From IMG/VR virus record IMGVR_UViG_3300042882_001046, positions 54,269 through 118,268 of that record: 64,000 nucleotides of DNA. One strand, given 5' to 3'. Positions 29,662 through 38,225 of this stretch are shown piece after piece. Source of the DNA: a virus. Made by a program: the position numbers and the translations under genes. Every line of letters begins with the position of its first letter. The first letter of the stretch is position 1. The notes under the pieces are model-generated. The model searched no databases. It was not told where the DNA came from and saw only the letters and a program-made list of their open reading frames with translations.

Positions 29662-31254
29662 ATGAGTTCAATTTATTCTTTTTTTGCGGGTTCACATAGT
29701 GCAACATCATCATTAATCATTGATGGTGAAATAAAATATGTTATTGAGGAAGAGAGATTAAGTAGAATCAAAGCAGGAGATAAATACGAATCATTTCCAA
29801 ATTTATCGTCATCCAAAATTGTTGAATTATCTGGTTTACAAATAAAAGATGCGGACTATAGAATAATGGTAGAGCCAGTACCTGATTTGTATGCAGATGA
29901 ACTTACAAATGGTAAATATGAAAGAGTTAGTCACCACGACTCACATTGTTACGGTTCATATTTTACAAGTGGAATGGACGGAAAAGTTATGACAATATCC
30001 TATGATGGTGGAGGTGATAAGTCAGTTATGAAAATTTACCTATGTGAAAATGGTAAAATGACATTACTTAAAAGTTTGGATTATTCAACCTTTGGAAGTT
30101 TATCACATCTTTGGGGATTTTCTACTACAGGTATTTTAGGGGTTGGTGAGAACGGTGCATCAATTTGGAAAATTTGTAAAGATGAAGGTAAATTAATGGG
30201 TATGGCGGCGGACGGATATTACGATGAAAACATTATTAATATGTTAAAGTCCGTTATAAAATATAAAGATTTAAAATTTAGTCCATCAACAACAGGAGAA
30301 AGAACTAAATTTTTAATGGACTCATTACGATTACAAGGTGCCTTTGATACCAAAGAACAACGAGAAGTTTTTTCATATAATTTACAACATTATACAAACA
30401 AAATGTTTGTTGAGTTTTTAACTGACCTAAACAAACTTTACCCTGAGTATAGAAAATTTGCGTTCTCGGGTGGACTTTTTGCAAACGTAAAGTTGAACCA
30501 AAAGATAAATGAATTAGATTTTGTTGATGAGATTTTTGTTTATCCCCCAATGGGTGATGAAGGACTTCCATTAGGTGCCTGTATTAAAAAAGCTGTGGAG
30601 TTGGGTGAAATAACAAAACCAATTAAGTTAAAAAATGTGTTTTTTGGTATTGAATACACAAATGAAGAAGTGGACAACATATCAAAAGATTATGACTTCA
30701 ATAAGTCACTATATGTACCTGAAGAAATTGCATCAGACATCGATAATGGTGGTATTATAGGATGGTTTCAGGATAGATTTGAACATGGTCCAAGAGCATT
30801 AGGCGCACGAAGTATATTGGTTAAACCAACCGAAATTGGTACGCACCGAGTTCTAAATGAAAGACTTAAGAGGTATGAAATAATGCCATTTGCACCAATT
30901 GTAATGGAAGAATATTTTGACGAAATTTTTTATCCTTCCAAATCAAAATACTCTTCTGAATTTATGACAATTTGTTATTCCACAAGAGAATCTTGGATAA
31001 ACAAAATTCCCGCAGTTATTCAAAAATCCGATAAAACGGCAAGACCTCAGATTGTTGTAAAAAATAAAAACAAAAAGTTTTGGGAAATATTAAACGCGTA
31101 TTATAAAATTTCAGGAATCCCTGTTTTATTGAATACGTCATTTAATTCTCACAACGAACCAATTATAGATTCTCCACAACAAGCGTTTGATACGTTAAAA
31201 AAAGGAATCATAGATAAATTAATTATAGGAGATTATGTTTATTATCGTAAATAA
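29662..31254 (+). CDS. Carbamoyltransferase, NodU/TobZ family (copy B)
   Basis: 530 residues, same architecture as copy A but clearly diverged. SHHDSHCYGSYFTSG holds the metal His, FSGGLFANVKLN matches GGSFLN, and GWFQDRFEHGPRALGARS with MPFAPIVM and PVLLNTSFNSHNEP form the C-terminal domain. Because both copies keep the motifs they probably act on different substrates or as a heteromer. Overlaps the next gene by 20 nt. Confidence 0.9.
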   Translation: MSSIYSFFAGSHSATSSLIIDGEIKYVIEEERLSRIKAGDKYESFPNLSSSKIVELSGLQIKDADYRIMVEPVPDLYADELTNGKYERVSHHDSHCYGSYFTSGMDGKVMTISYDGGGDKSVMKIYLCENGKMTLLKSLDYSTFGSLSHLWGFSTTGILGVGENGASIWKICKDEGKLMGMAADGYYDENIINMLKSVIKYKDLKFSPSTTGERTKFLMDSLRLQGAFDTKEQREVFSYNLQHYTNKMFVEFLTDLNKLYPEYRKFAFSGGLFANVKLNQKINELDFVDEIFVYPPMGDEGLPLGACIKKAVELGEITKPIKLKNVFFGIEYTNEEVDNISKDYDFNKSLYVPEEIASDIDNGGIIGWFQDRFEHGPRALGARSILVKPTEIGTHRVLNERLKRYEIMPFAPIVMEEYFDEIFYPSKSKYSSEFMTICYSTRESWINKIPAVIQKSDKTARPQIVVKNKNKKFWEILNAYYKISGIPVLLNTSFNSHNEPIIDSPQQAFDTLKKGIIDKLIIGDYVYYRK

Positions 31255-31873
31255 TGAACGGATAGAGATTAAGTTTGACCCTTACATTTATGTTAATGTT
31301 TGGGGTCCTGAACATTTTTATTATGTTGAGGTTCGTGAATATGTTAAAGACAATCCTGAATCAAAATTTGTAGAAGGATTTCATTTTAACAGAAACGCCA
31401 ATGTTGTCAAAGATTATAATTTTTATTTCTTTGGTGAATTCTACGGAGACTATGAAATATCAATTTTCAAATTTGTAAAAAATGTTGGCTTACAAAAAAT
31501 ACATTCTCATAGGTATAATGATTGTGGCCAATTAGTTCAATTTAATTTAGTTACGGATAATATTGAAGATGCCAAGATTTGGACTAAAAGTATTGATGAA
31601 TATCAAAAAAAACACGGGTGTATTGTAAAAGTTAATTCTAAATTTGAGGAAATTAACAATCAATACTCAACTGAAATCCAGTCTCCATATAAAACATACA
31701 ACATAGGTAGGTTTCATAAAACAGTAAATGATTTCAAAAGTGTTGGTGAAACAAGAAAATATGGTAATCTTTGGTTTGGAAACTGGAAAGTTTTTTGGTC
31801 TTATCAACACCCAAGAAATTGGAAGGAGTTATCCGCAAAAGAAATTTCAGATGATATTTTGGGTTTAAGTTAA
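31235..31873 (+). CDS. Hypothetical protein linked to carbamoyltransferases, 212 aa
   Basis: Starts within carbamoyltransferase B and is therefore coupled to it. Rich in Y, F, W and H (GPEHFYYVEVREY; RYNDCGQLVQFNL; NLWFGNWKVFWSYQHPRNW). Globular, no signal peptide or membrane span. The position suggests it supplies or uses the carbamoylation substrate, for example as a glycosyltransferase-like partner; no motif proves that. Confidence 0.55.
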   Translation: MFIIVNNERIEIKFDPYIYVNVWGPEHFYYVEVREYVKDNPESKFVEGFHFNRNANVVKDYNFYFFGEFYGDYEISIFKFVKNVGLQKIHSHRYNDCGQLVQFNLVTDNIEDAKIWTKSIDEYQKKHGCIVKVNSKFEEINNQYSTEIQSPYKTYNIGRFHKTVNDFKSVGETRKYGNLWFGNWKVFWSYQHPRNWKELSAKEISDDILGLS

Positions 31874-31880
31874 TTTTTCT

Positions 31881-31888
31881 TATCTTTG
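31881..31888 (+). promoter_or_regulatory. TATCTTTG promoter of clpP
   Basis: Perfect -7 box with 17 nt to the ATG, a leadered arrangement like that of the clpC-like gene. Confidence 0.6.
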
Positions 31889-31905
31889 TTCAAAATAAAA
31901 CATAT

Positions 31906-32586
31906 ATGAATATAGGACAAGATTTTCAAAACTACTACGTTAAACATTTAGGTAAGTCTTCATTGGATTTACATAATTTTTCAAACCATATCGAATCTTC
32001 CATGACTCCTTATATTTTGGAAGAAAGGGAATTGAGGGCAACTCAAATTGATATCTTTTCAAGATTAATGAGAGATAGGATTCTATGGGTTGCGGGTCCT
32101 GTTAATGACCATATGTCAACAATAGTTCAAGCTCAATTAATGTTCTTGGATTCAAGCGATAAAACAGATATTACAATGCATATTGACTCTCCAGGTGGAA
32201 GTGTTAAATCTGGTTTATCTATGGTTGATGTTATGAATTACATCGCTTGTGATATTAGAACTATTAACACAGGTATGGCAGCATCTATGGGGTCAGTATT
32301 GTTAGGTGCAGGAACTAAAGGTAAAAGAAGTTCATTAAAGTTCTCAAGAACTATGTTACACCAATCTTCAGGAGGTGCTGGTGGAAATATCCAAGACGCT
32401 AGAGTATCATTTAAAGAATGGGAAAAAATCAACGATACTTTATTTGACCTTTTAGGTGAATATTGTGGTAAAACCGCAGAACAAGTTAAACTTGATGCAA
32501 CTCGTGATTTATGGTTAGATAGTGAAGAGGCGTTAGCTTACGGAATTATTGATGAAATTGTTAAAACAAAAAAGAAGGGTAAATAA
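31906..32586 (+). CDS. clpP-like: ClpP-type serine protease
   Basis: 226 residues. IDSPGGSVKSGLSMVDVM is the oxyanion-strand region, GMAASMGS holds catalytic Ser127, MLHQSSGG gives His152, and LDATRDLWLDSEEA supplies Asp197, so the triad is complete. Length fits ClpP with a longer N-terminus (about 35 extra residues) whose maturation is unknown. It should form the proteolytic barrel for a Clp ATPase; the phage ClpC-like protein carries the docking loop. It stands alone with its own promoter and terminator. A prohead protease role is possible for some phage ClpP-like proteins, but the sequence is closer to true ClpP. Confidence 0.9.
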   Translation: MNIGQDFQNYYVKHLGKSSLDLHNFSNHIESSMTPYILEERELRATQIDIFSRLMRDRILWVAGPVNDHMSTIVQAQLMFLDSSDKTDITMHIDSPGGSVKSGLSMVDVMNYIACDIRTINTGMAASMGSVLLGAGTKGKRSSLKFSRTMLHQSSGGAGGNIQDARVSFKEWEKINDTLFDLLGEYCGKTAEQVKLDATRDLWLDSEEALAYGIIDEIVKTKKKGK

Positions 32587-32599
32587 CCCTTCTTTTTTT
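32571..32599 (+). terminator. Terminator after clpP-like gene
   Basis: AAGAAGGGT-AAAT-AACCCTTCTT followed by TTTTT; the stem includes the end of the gene. Confidence 0.75.
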
Positions 32600-32656
32600 A
32601 GACTTTAGAACACCCCCTTTATTTTTGTTCGTCAGTTTATCACAAAATAGTTTTAC

Positions 32657-33361
32657 TTATTTTGGCGTAGCTGAAGTTCCCAAAGATGGAATTAGACCTC
32701 CAAGACCACCACTAGTAACATCAGTTTTAAGTTTGTCGTAAACTCCTGAAGCTTTATCATTCATTTTTCCAAACAATTCACAAACTATTCCACTTATCTG
32801 TTTTTCAATACTTTGTATAAACCCATAATCTTTAACCGCGCCTCCTAAAGCATTTCTAAGGAACGTATATCCTTGACCTTCTAATCCTTGTTGTCTTTGA
32901 ATCATCATGAAGACCGCCTCAGACAACGCCTCAGCAATTAATTTTGTAAGTTCTTCACAACTTTTCATTGCTTTAGCTAATCTTGCAGGGTTTGTTGTTA
33001 TAAATGAAACTAAAAAATCTTTAAAATATCCTTTTAGTCCAATTGCACTTAATACTGAATTAACTAAAGGTTCAGCAACCGTTTGAAAAATACCTCCTAA
33101 ACTATTCCCAAAGATTTTACCTAAAAAGTCCATAAGTTGTTCATTCAACAAACTTGTTTCTTGTAGGTAATTAATTTCTTCTAAAAGTTTATAAGCAATT
33201 TTTTCTTGTTTTTTCTTAGGAAGAGAACTAAAATTTTTGATGTTTTTTTCTGACTCAAAAATCATCATAATTCTACTTTTGACTAAATTTTCTTCAATCA
33301 AAAGTTTTTCTTTCCTTTCTTTAGTTTCTAAAATTGCTTTTTTGATGTTTTTATCTAACAT
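32657..33361 (-). CDS. Putative virion protein, 234 aa
   Basis: A long helical N-terminus (LETKERKEKLLIEENLVKS; LPKKKQEKIAYKLLEEINYL) contains L/I-x-E sites and SLLNEQ at about 96, then a hydrophobic, Gly-rich region (LGKIFGNSLGGIFQTVAEPLVNSVLSAIG). It is the last of three adjacent minus-strand genes with similar N-terminal motifs. Unrecognised; an injected or internal head protein is a guess. Confidence 0.55.
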   Translation of the reverse strand: MLDKNIKKAILETKERKEKLLIEENLVKSRIMMIFESEKNIKNFSSLPKKKQEKIAYKLLEEINYLQETSLLNEQLMDFLGKIFGNSLGGIFQTVAEPLVNSVLSAIGLKGYFKDFLVSFITTNPARLAKAMKSCEELTKLIAEALSEAVFMMIQRQQGLEGQGYTFLRNALGGAVKDYGFIQSIEKQISGIVCELFGKMNDKASGVYDKLKTDVTSGGLGGLIPSLGTSATPK

Positions 33362-33370
33362 ATTCTCAAA

Positions 33371-34387
33371 TTACTTTATTCTCCAAATTGAATCGTCTCC
33401 GTATGATGTTGGACCACCTTCTTTATTTCCTGATAATATATCTAAATAATTGTCTAATCTATTTCCACCACCTGCAATACCCCATTTACCATAGTGTTCA
33501 TCCTTACAAGCTTGTACAATTCTTTTCGCTTTGTTAATTGTTGCTGGGTCAATGACAATACTATTTTTTCTTCTGAATGTTTCGAAGTAATCCGTAACAT
33601 TTTTTCTACAAGCTTGTCTATTAATTGATTGATTTGAAAGAACATCCGAAAGAACGCTTCCATCATTTCTTTTAATATCGTCTTGAGTATTAGGATTATA
33701 CCACATAACCAATCCATTAGGGAAAAGGTCTGCAGGTGCACCTAAATCTTTATCGGTAACCTTTACCAAAGTTGATTGTTCGATTCTACTTGGATTTAAC
33801 TTATATCCTTTTTGTTCAAACGTAGAAATGAATGATAATTGGTCTTTGTTAAAATCTGTTGTTGAAGTGTTTGGTGTAAAATTTGTTGAGGAACCTTTTG
33901 GTCTGTATAATGTTACGTTACCAACAACTTGAGTGTCGTAAACTTTATCTAATGTTGTTAAATCAACTCCTTCAGCTCTTAAAGTTTCTAATTTTTTCCA
34001 ACCTTTTTTAATTTCGGTCGCAATTTTAGATTCGTTATCTGCCGTTGTTTGTTGTGTTGTAATTTCAGTCGCAGTTGCATTTGCTAATTGAGGACAAACC
34101 CATTTTCCTTTTCTACTTCCGTCTTCAAATGCAAAAGTCATGTCAGGAAAAAATCTAACAAATTTTCCAACTTGTTTAGTACTTTCTTTCTTGTAGTATA
34201 GTTTACCTGTAGATTTTTGACGTTTTAATGAACCGTTTTTCAAACATCCAGCACTAATAGCTTTACGTAAAAGACCTTCTTCAGGAGATAATTCTCCCGT
34301 CGCTTTAGTTTGTTCTTTCATCAAAGATTTGTGCATTGACAAAATATTTTTCTTTTCTGATTCTTCTTCTATTAAAAACTGTTTCAT
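33371..34387 (-). CDS. Putative virion protein with EKKNILSMH N-terminal motif, 338 aa
   Basis: The N-terminus KQFLIEEESEKKNILSMHKS, then LMKEQTKA is a version of a motif frequent at N-termini in environmental Bacteroidota phage proteins, and the 39468 protein has a related EKSDILNQHKSLY. The body (CLKNGSLKRQKSTGKLYYKK; VRFFPDMTFAFEDGSRKGKW) is beta-rich. Two repeats of a basic/charged segment are absent. No enzyme motif. Confidence 0.58.
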   Translation of the reverse strand: MKQFLIEEESEKKNILSMHKSLMKEQTKATGELSPEEGLLRKAISAGCLKNGSLKRQKSTGKLYYKKESTKQVGKFVRFFPDMTFAFEDGSRKGKWVCPQLANATATEITTQQTTADNESKIATEIKKGWKKLETLRAEGVDLTTLDKVYDTQVVGNVTLYRPKGSSTNFTPNTSTTDFNKDQLSFISTFEQKGYKLNPSRIEQSTLVKVTDKDLGAPADLFPNGLVMWYNPNTQDDIKRNDGSVLSDVLSNQSINRQACRKNVTDYFETFRRKNSIVIDPATINKAKRIVQACKDEHYGKWGIAGGGNRLDNYLDILSGNKEGGPTSYGDDSIWRIK

Positions 34388-34390
34388 ATT

Positions 34391-35278
34391 TTAAATTTGA
34401 TTTGGGTCTACTCCATCAACATCTTCTTCATCAGAATCTACTGTAGGTGTTGTTGTTGGTTTATTACAGATTTTATCAACCTCTGCATCTGTAAATGATG
34501 AAAATCCTTTTGCCTTTAACGCCGCTTCAGTTTTTGGACCAAATTTACCGTCGGTAACTAATCCTAAACATCCTTGAACTTTTGCAATTGCATCAGACTT
34601 ACATCCTTTAGTGTAGCTTCCTGAACATGGTTTATATCCGCCACCAGTTCCTCCGCCTCCGCCTTTTTTCTTTTTACCATCACCTTCTTCTTTACCACCT
34701 TCTTCTTTTGATTTTGCCAAATCTTCTTCAGCGTCGTCAACTATAGGTGCAATTGCTGACCAAACATATTTTCTAAAATCTTCTCCATCAATATCACTAT
34801 CTAAGTCATCATATAAATCACCATAAACTTTATTGTAGTATTTCGCCATTGCACAAAGGTCGGCAACAGTTTCCATCGATGATATAGCTCCTTTAATTGC
34901 ATCCTCATCAGTACCTATTCCTTGAATAGCGTTGTATATTGAATCCGCAGCCTCTCTGTGGTCTCCTTTACTTTGAGTTGGTTTTAAGTTTTTATCAAGT
35001 GAAGAACATCCTTGTAAAAATGTTTGGGTTTTACTAAAAGCGTCTCCTCCTCCTTGGACCTTATAAATCCAAGCACCTACAGCTGCTGCTGCGGTTGCCC
35101 CTGCGGCCCAAAGCCAAGGTGCTGCGATTGTAATTGCAGGAATAACTAATGGGGCAACCTCATTTACTGGTTGTTTAATTGTTTCAACGTTTTCATTTAA
35201 CGTTTTTGAAGTATCATACTTCATCATCAATTTTATTCTGTCTAGCGCCTCTTGTGGGCTGTATTGTGGTTGTACCAT
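34391..35278 (-). CDS. Annexin-like repeat plus peptidoglycan-binding protein
   Basis: 295 residues. The N-terminal motif EALDRIKLMMKYDTSKTLNE is followed by a hydrophobic Ala/Trp-rich segment (about 42-72). Residues about 108-172 match one annexin repeat: G120-I-G-T123 and, 39 residues later, D162 in DSDIDGEDF, i.e. GxGT-x38-D of a type II Ca site, with KVYGDLYDDL between. An acidic/Lys/Gly linker leads to a PG_binding_1-like domain (about 222-270; KVQGCLGLVTDGKFGPKTEAAL). It may bridge membrane and cell wall during entry. No known phage annexin is asserted. Confidence 0.7.
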   Translation of the reverse strand: MVQPQYSPQEALDRIKLMMKYDTSKTLNENVETIKQPVNEVAPLVIPAITIAAPWLWAAGATAAAAVGAWIYKVQGGGDAFSKTQTFLQGCSSLDKNLKPTQSKGDHREAADSIYNAIQGIGTDEDAIKGAISSMETVADLCAMAKYYNKVYGDLYDDLDSDIDGEDFRKYVWSAIAPIVDDAEEDLAKSKEEGGKEEGDGKKKKGGGGGTGGGYKPCSGSYTKGCKSDAIAKVQGCLGLVTDGKFGPKTEAALKAKGFSSFTDAEVDKICNKPTTTPTVDSDEEDVDGVDPNQI

Positions 35279-35311
35279 GATAAGTAATTTTTATTTATAA
35301 ATATACGATTA

Positions 35312-35560
35312 TTACCAAATTTGATTAGCAGCACCTCTTGTGAGGCCAGTTTCCCATTTTTCTCCCGAAGCACCTAATTTATTTGCCTTTCCTCTTGTTA
35401 TATTATATGAATCAGACCATTTAGGAACTTTCCCACCTCCTCCTGATGAAGGTGCTGGTGAAGCAGCTGCGGCTGCGTCTTGTTCACCCATTTCACCTTT
35501 TGATTCTGTGTTTGAAAATTTTTTAAAAAAATCTATAAGGAAATCTACGTCTAATGTCAT
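35312..35560 (-). CDS. Hypothetical protein, 82 aa
   Basis: The N-terminal helix TLDVDFLIDFFKKFSN is followed by an Ala/Ser/Pro/Gly linker and KWETGLTRGAANQIW. The GLTRGAANQIW ending resembles short C-termini of structural proteins in related phages; unproven. A TATTTATT box (35564-35571) lies 3 nt before the ATG. Confidence 0.5.
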   Translation of the reverse strand: MTLDVDFLIDFFKKFSNTESKGEMGEQDAAAAASPAPSSGGGGKVPKWSDSYNITRGKANKLGASGEKWETGLTRGAANQIW

Positions 35561-35563
35561 GTT

Positions 35564-35571
35564 AATAAATA
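35564..35571 (-). promoter_or_regulatory. TATTTATT box, 3 nt before start
   Basis: Minus strand TATTTATT-AAC-ATG upstream of the 82-aa gene. Confidence 0.42.
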
Positions 35572-35596
35572 TTTTGTAATTTGAAAAGAATTTGAT

Positions 35597-35604
35597 TATC
35601 TTAG
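35597..35604 (+). promoter_or_regulatory. TATCTTAG box 4 nt before start
   Basis: TATCTTAG-CCCC-ATG: one mismatch to TAnnTTTG, with the same 4-nt spacing as the leaderless set. Confidence 0.5.
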
Positions 35605-35608
35605 CCCC

Positions 35609-36139
35609 ATGAGAAAACTTATTTTATTATTAGGTATATTTTTAACCTCTTGTGAACAATATGTGGTTGAAATTAAAGATGTTACATTAAGTGGTAAGTA
35701 CGTGGTATCAAAGTTAGAGATTACAAATGTGGACCAAAACTATACAAGGGATTCTTTATACCTTGTTGGTACAACATATGTAAATCCTAACTTACCTCAT
35801 CCATTTAATAATATTCCCATTAACAACTCTTATTTTCATTTTGACTATTCTACAGTTAGAATGAAATTATTAGGGGTTTCAAATGCTGGCCAAGATATTT
35901 GGCAGTATGGAAATTCTCCTAATGAAATTTTTTATAAAACTTTTGGTGGAACTCCGTATCATGCGGGTTATCTACAATATGACTACACCTCACAAAGCGG
36001 CGGGCATCGTCTGATTACATTTTTAATTGAGGACGATGGTTTACAATCCCTCCAATTAAAAACAGAAGGAGCGTGGTTTAACGGTAAATTTGGTCAGAAA
36101 CAAGTTATGACACTTTCATTAACAAGAGTGGGTCCTTAA
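35609..36139 (+). CDS. Lipoprotein, 176 aa
   Basis: The signal peptide ends in IFLTSC followed by EQY. The mature part is beta-rich (LSGKYVVSKLEITNVDQNY; HRLITFLIEDDGLQSLQL), similar to lipocalin-like Bacteroidota lipoproteins. Not assigned to a family. A near-consensus leaderless promoter precedes it. It converges with the 100-aa gene, overlapping by 4 nt. Confidence 0.65.
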   Translation: MRKLILLLGIFLTSCEQYVVEIKDVTLSGKYVVSKLEITNVDQNYTRDSLYLVGTTYVNPNLPHPFNNIPINNSYFHFDYSTVRMKLLGVSNAGQDIWQYGNSPNEIFYKTFGGTPYHAGYLQYDYTSQSGGHRLITFLIEDDGLQSLQLKTEGAWFNGKFGQKQVMTLSLTRVGP

Positions 36140-36438
36140 TAGAACTCACTCTTTGGTAATACCTCAGGGTTAATCGTATAATATTCGTTTAAAAACGTAA
36201 TTAATTCATCCTCATCTAATTCAACTTTGTCCATTGGTAAGACTTCGTCATCTTCAAAGTCATCATCAAAAAAGTCAAAAGATTCGGTCACTAAATCAAA
36301 TCCGTAATCTTCAACAATACTATAATCTATACTGTCGGTTCTCATAACCTCTTCGTCGTCTTCAATAGTTCTGAAAGACACGTCTAAAATGTTGGAGTCA
36401 CTATTAAGGAAATAGGACACAATTTCTTTTATTTCCAT
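36136..36438 (-). CDS. Acidic hypothetical protein, 100 aa
   Basis: Start at ATG 36438. Very acidic (FDFFDDDFEDDEVL; KVELDEDELITFLNEYY), possibly a DNA-mimic-like or regulatory protein, but no motif supports that. Function unknown. Confidence 0.55.
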   Translation of the reverse strand: MEIKEIVSYFLNSDSNILDVSFRTIEDDEEVMRTDSIDYSIVEDYGFDLVTESFDFFDDDFEDDEVLPMDKVELDEDELITFLNEYYTINPEVLPKSEFY

Positions 36439-36535
36439 AAACACAATTTATAAAGAAATATCTAAAAACAAATTAAAAGTCATATTTTTTTATTTGTATT
36501 TATGATTATAATTAAGATAGAAAAATACGCAACAT

Positions 36536-37117
36536 ATGAGATTTAATTCATTAACAATCGATAACTTCTATGAAAACCCAATGGAGGTTAGAGAATTTGC
36601 CCTTAATCAAGAATTTAAAGTAAGAGGGAACTACCCTGGAATGAGAACTGAATCGTTCTTATCTGACGGAATTAGAAAAAAATTTAGAGATATTCTTTAT
36701 CCATTTGCGGGTGAGATTACTTGGTGGGGTGGTGAATATACTGGGTCATTCCAATACACAACAGCATCAGATAGGTCATGGATTCATGCGGACTCAACAA
36801 CTGATTGGGCGGCATTGATTTACCTTACTCCTAACGCACCTTTGTCATCAGGTACAGGTATTTTTAGACACAAAGAAACTGGTTGGCAACATTTTGATTA
36901 TAAGAGAGAAAACGAACCAGGATATAAAGAATCGGCTCCTCCAGGTCACGATATGCAAGATTATACAAAATGGGAAATGGTTGACAGATATGGAAACTCA
37001 TTTAATAGATGTGTAATGTACAGAGCAGACAATTACCACGTATCATTAGATTATTTTGGTAAGGATATGTACGACGGAAGACTGTTTCAAGTATTCTTTT
37101 TCAACACTGAAAAATAA
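36536..37117 (+). CDS. DUF6445-type 2OG-Fe(II) oxygenase-like protein
   Basis: 193 residues. SWIHADSTTDWAALIYLTP (H-x-D ligands), SGTGIFRH and YRADNYHVSLDYFG, then RLFQVFFFN follow the DUF6445 pattern, a phage-rich group related to 2OG oxygenases. The N-terminus IDNFYENPMEVREFALNQEF is also typical. Substrate unknown. It ends at a terminator shared with the convergent gene. Confidence 0.75.
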   Translation: MRFNSLTIDNFYENPMEVREFALNQEFKVRGNYPGMRTESFLSDGIRKKFRDILYPFAGEITWWGGEYTGSFQYTTASDRSWIHADSTTDWAALIYLTPNAPLSSGTGIFRHKETGWQHFDYKRENEPGYKESAPPGHDMQDYTKWEMVDRYGNSFNRCVMYRADNYHVSLDYFGKDMYDGRLFQVFFFNTEK

Positions 37118-37123
37118 AAATAA

Positions 37124-37148
37124 ACCCCGATTTTGGTCGGGGTTTTTT
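37124..37148. terminator. Bidirectional terminator
   Basis: AACCCCGA-TTT-TGGTCGGGGTT between convergent genes, A-rich on one side and T-rich on the other. Confidence 0.7.
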
Positions 37149-37149
37149 A

Positions 37150-37572
37150 TTACAAACTATTATTTAATTCTTCTATAAACTTTGGGTCTAAGTCATTTAG
37201 TATACTTATAACTCCATCGTGACAATAACAATAATCAAATGTGGAAGATATTTTGGTAAATTTTTTGAACCCGATTATAACAGGACTAAATTTTCTTTTT
37301 TGTTCTATTTTAGCATTTCTATATAAGTTTTCATATCTAATCCCCAATTCCATTAAAAAATCAATACTGTCCTCCGTATAAGATTCAAAATAAGGTATAT
37401 TAATGTTATCAATTATAAACGGTAACGTGTTTGTTTCCTTTATATCCCCAATTAATGTGGATATCGCAAGACTACCTTCATTTTGGTCCTTTTGCAAAAA
37501 ATGCCAAAGAAAATATTCATTCTCTTTGGCAATTTTGAAATAATCTTTATGTGATACTTTTTCCCTAATCAT
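37150..37572 (-). CDS. Hypothetical protein, 140 aa
   Basis: Soluble and helical (HKDYFKIAKENEYFLWHFLQKDQ; FLMELGIRYENLYRNAKIEQ), with CYCHDG near the C-terminus. No family recognised. Its ATG overlaps the stop of the PKHD-type oxygenase gene by 1 nt, so the two are likely cotranslated. Confidence 0.55.
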   Translation of the reverse strand: MIREKVSHKDYFKIAKENEYFLWHFLQKDQNEGSLAISTLIGDIKETNTLPFIIDNINIPYFESYTEDSIDFLMELGIRYENLYRNAKIEQKRKFSPVIIGFKKFTKISSTFDYCYCHDGVISILNDLDPKFIEELNNSL

Positions 37573-38171
37573 TATCTAAGATTTGCCCCGCAAAACCAAG
37601 TAACCAATGATTTTCTAACACCTGATGTTAGTGGAGTTACTCTATGTAATAAAAACGAAGGGAAAAAAACCATTGTTCCCAATCCTTTTGGTACTTCAAT
37701 TATATTCCCACCTGGATTAATTTGTAATTGACCTCCTTCATATTCTTCTGGTGTTGATAATTGTAACACACAAGAAAGTTTTCTATTTGAAATGCCAGGA
37801 CCTAAATCAACATGCCAATCGTAATGACCACCATCTCCATAGTATTTTGTATATTGTAATCCGTCTCCAAATCCCCATATATCAAAGTTCCACATTTCTT
37901 TATTGGCAATAATAGCATATTCCGCCAATTTGTCATAAATGAATGCGGTTTCTGGTGTTTCATTCAACCAAGCAATCTCACTTATTCTATAATCGGAAAC
38001 ATCCTGACTTTGGTCGTGACCCACTGTTGTTGCGGCTTGTTTAGGGTACGATTCCCCTATTTCAATTATTTTTTCAATTTCTTTAGGTGTAAATGCGTTT
38101 GTGAAATAATAATAATTTAAGTGGTTTACGTTATTTCTCTGTTCGTCTAAAAATTTGTTTGCTGCTGACAT
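37572..38171 (-). CDS. 2OG-Fe(II) oxygenase, PKHD/prolyl-4-hydroxylase type
   Basis: 199 residues from ATG 38171. HYDWHVDLG (H-x-D), EYEGGQLQI, VPKGLGTMVFFPSFLLHRVTP (distal His) and SGVRKSLVTWFCG are the full metal- and 2OG-binding set of the P4H/PKHD family. Upstream Met codons would lengthen it into the promoter region. Such enzymes hydroxylate proteins; related phage genes are common. Substrate unknown. Confidence 0.88.
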   Translation of the reverse strand: MSAANKFLDEQRNNVNHLNYYYFTNAFTPKEIEKIIEIGESYPKQAATTVGHDQSQDVSDYRISEIAWLNETPETAFIYDKLAEYAIIANKEMWNFDIWGFGDGLQYTKYYGDGGHYDWHVDLGPGISNRKLSCVLQLSTPEEYEGGQLQINPGGNIIEVPKGLGTMVFFPSFLLHRVTPLTSGVRKSLVTWFCGANLR

Positions 38172-38225
38172 TTTATTTAAATTTTGTATTTTAATTATAA
38201 ACAATAACAAATCTAATTTCAATAG

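Noticed and set aside
32657-35278. A toxin-antitoxin or secretion cassette
   Set aside because: No toxin fold or cognate antitoxin pattern was visible; the shared N-terminal motifs fit virion proteins better.
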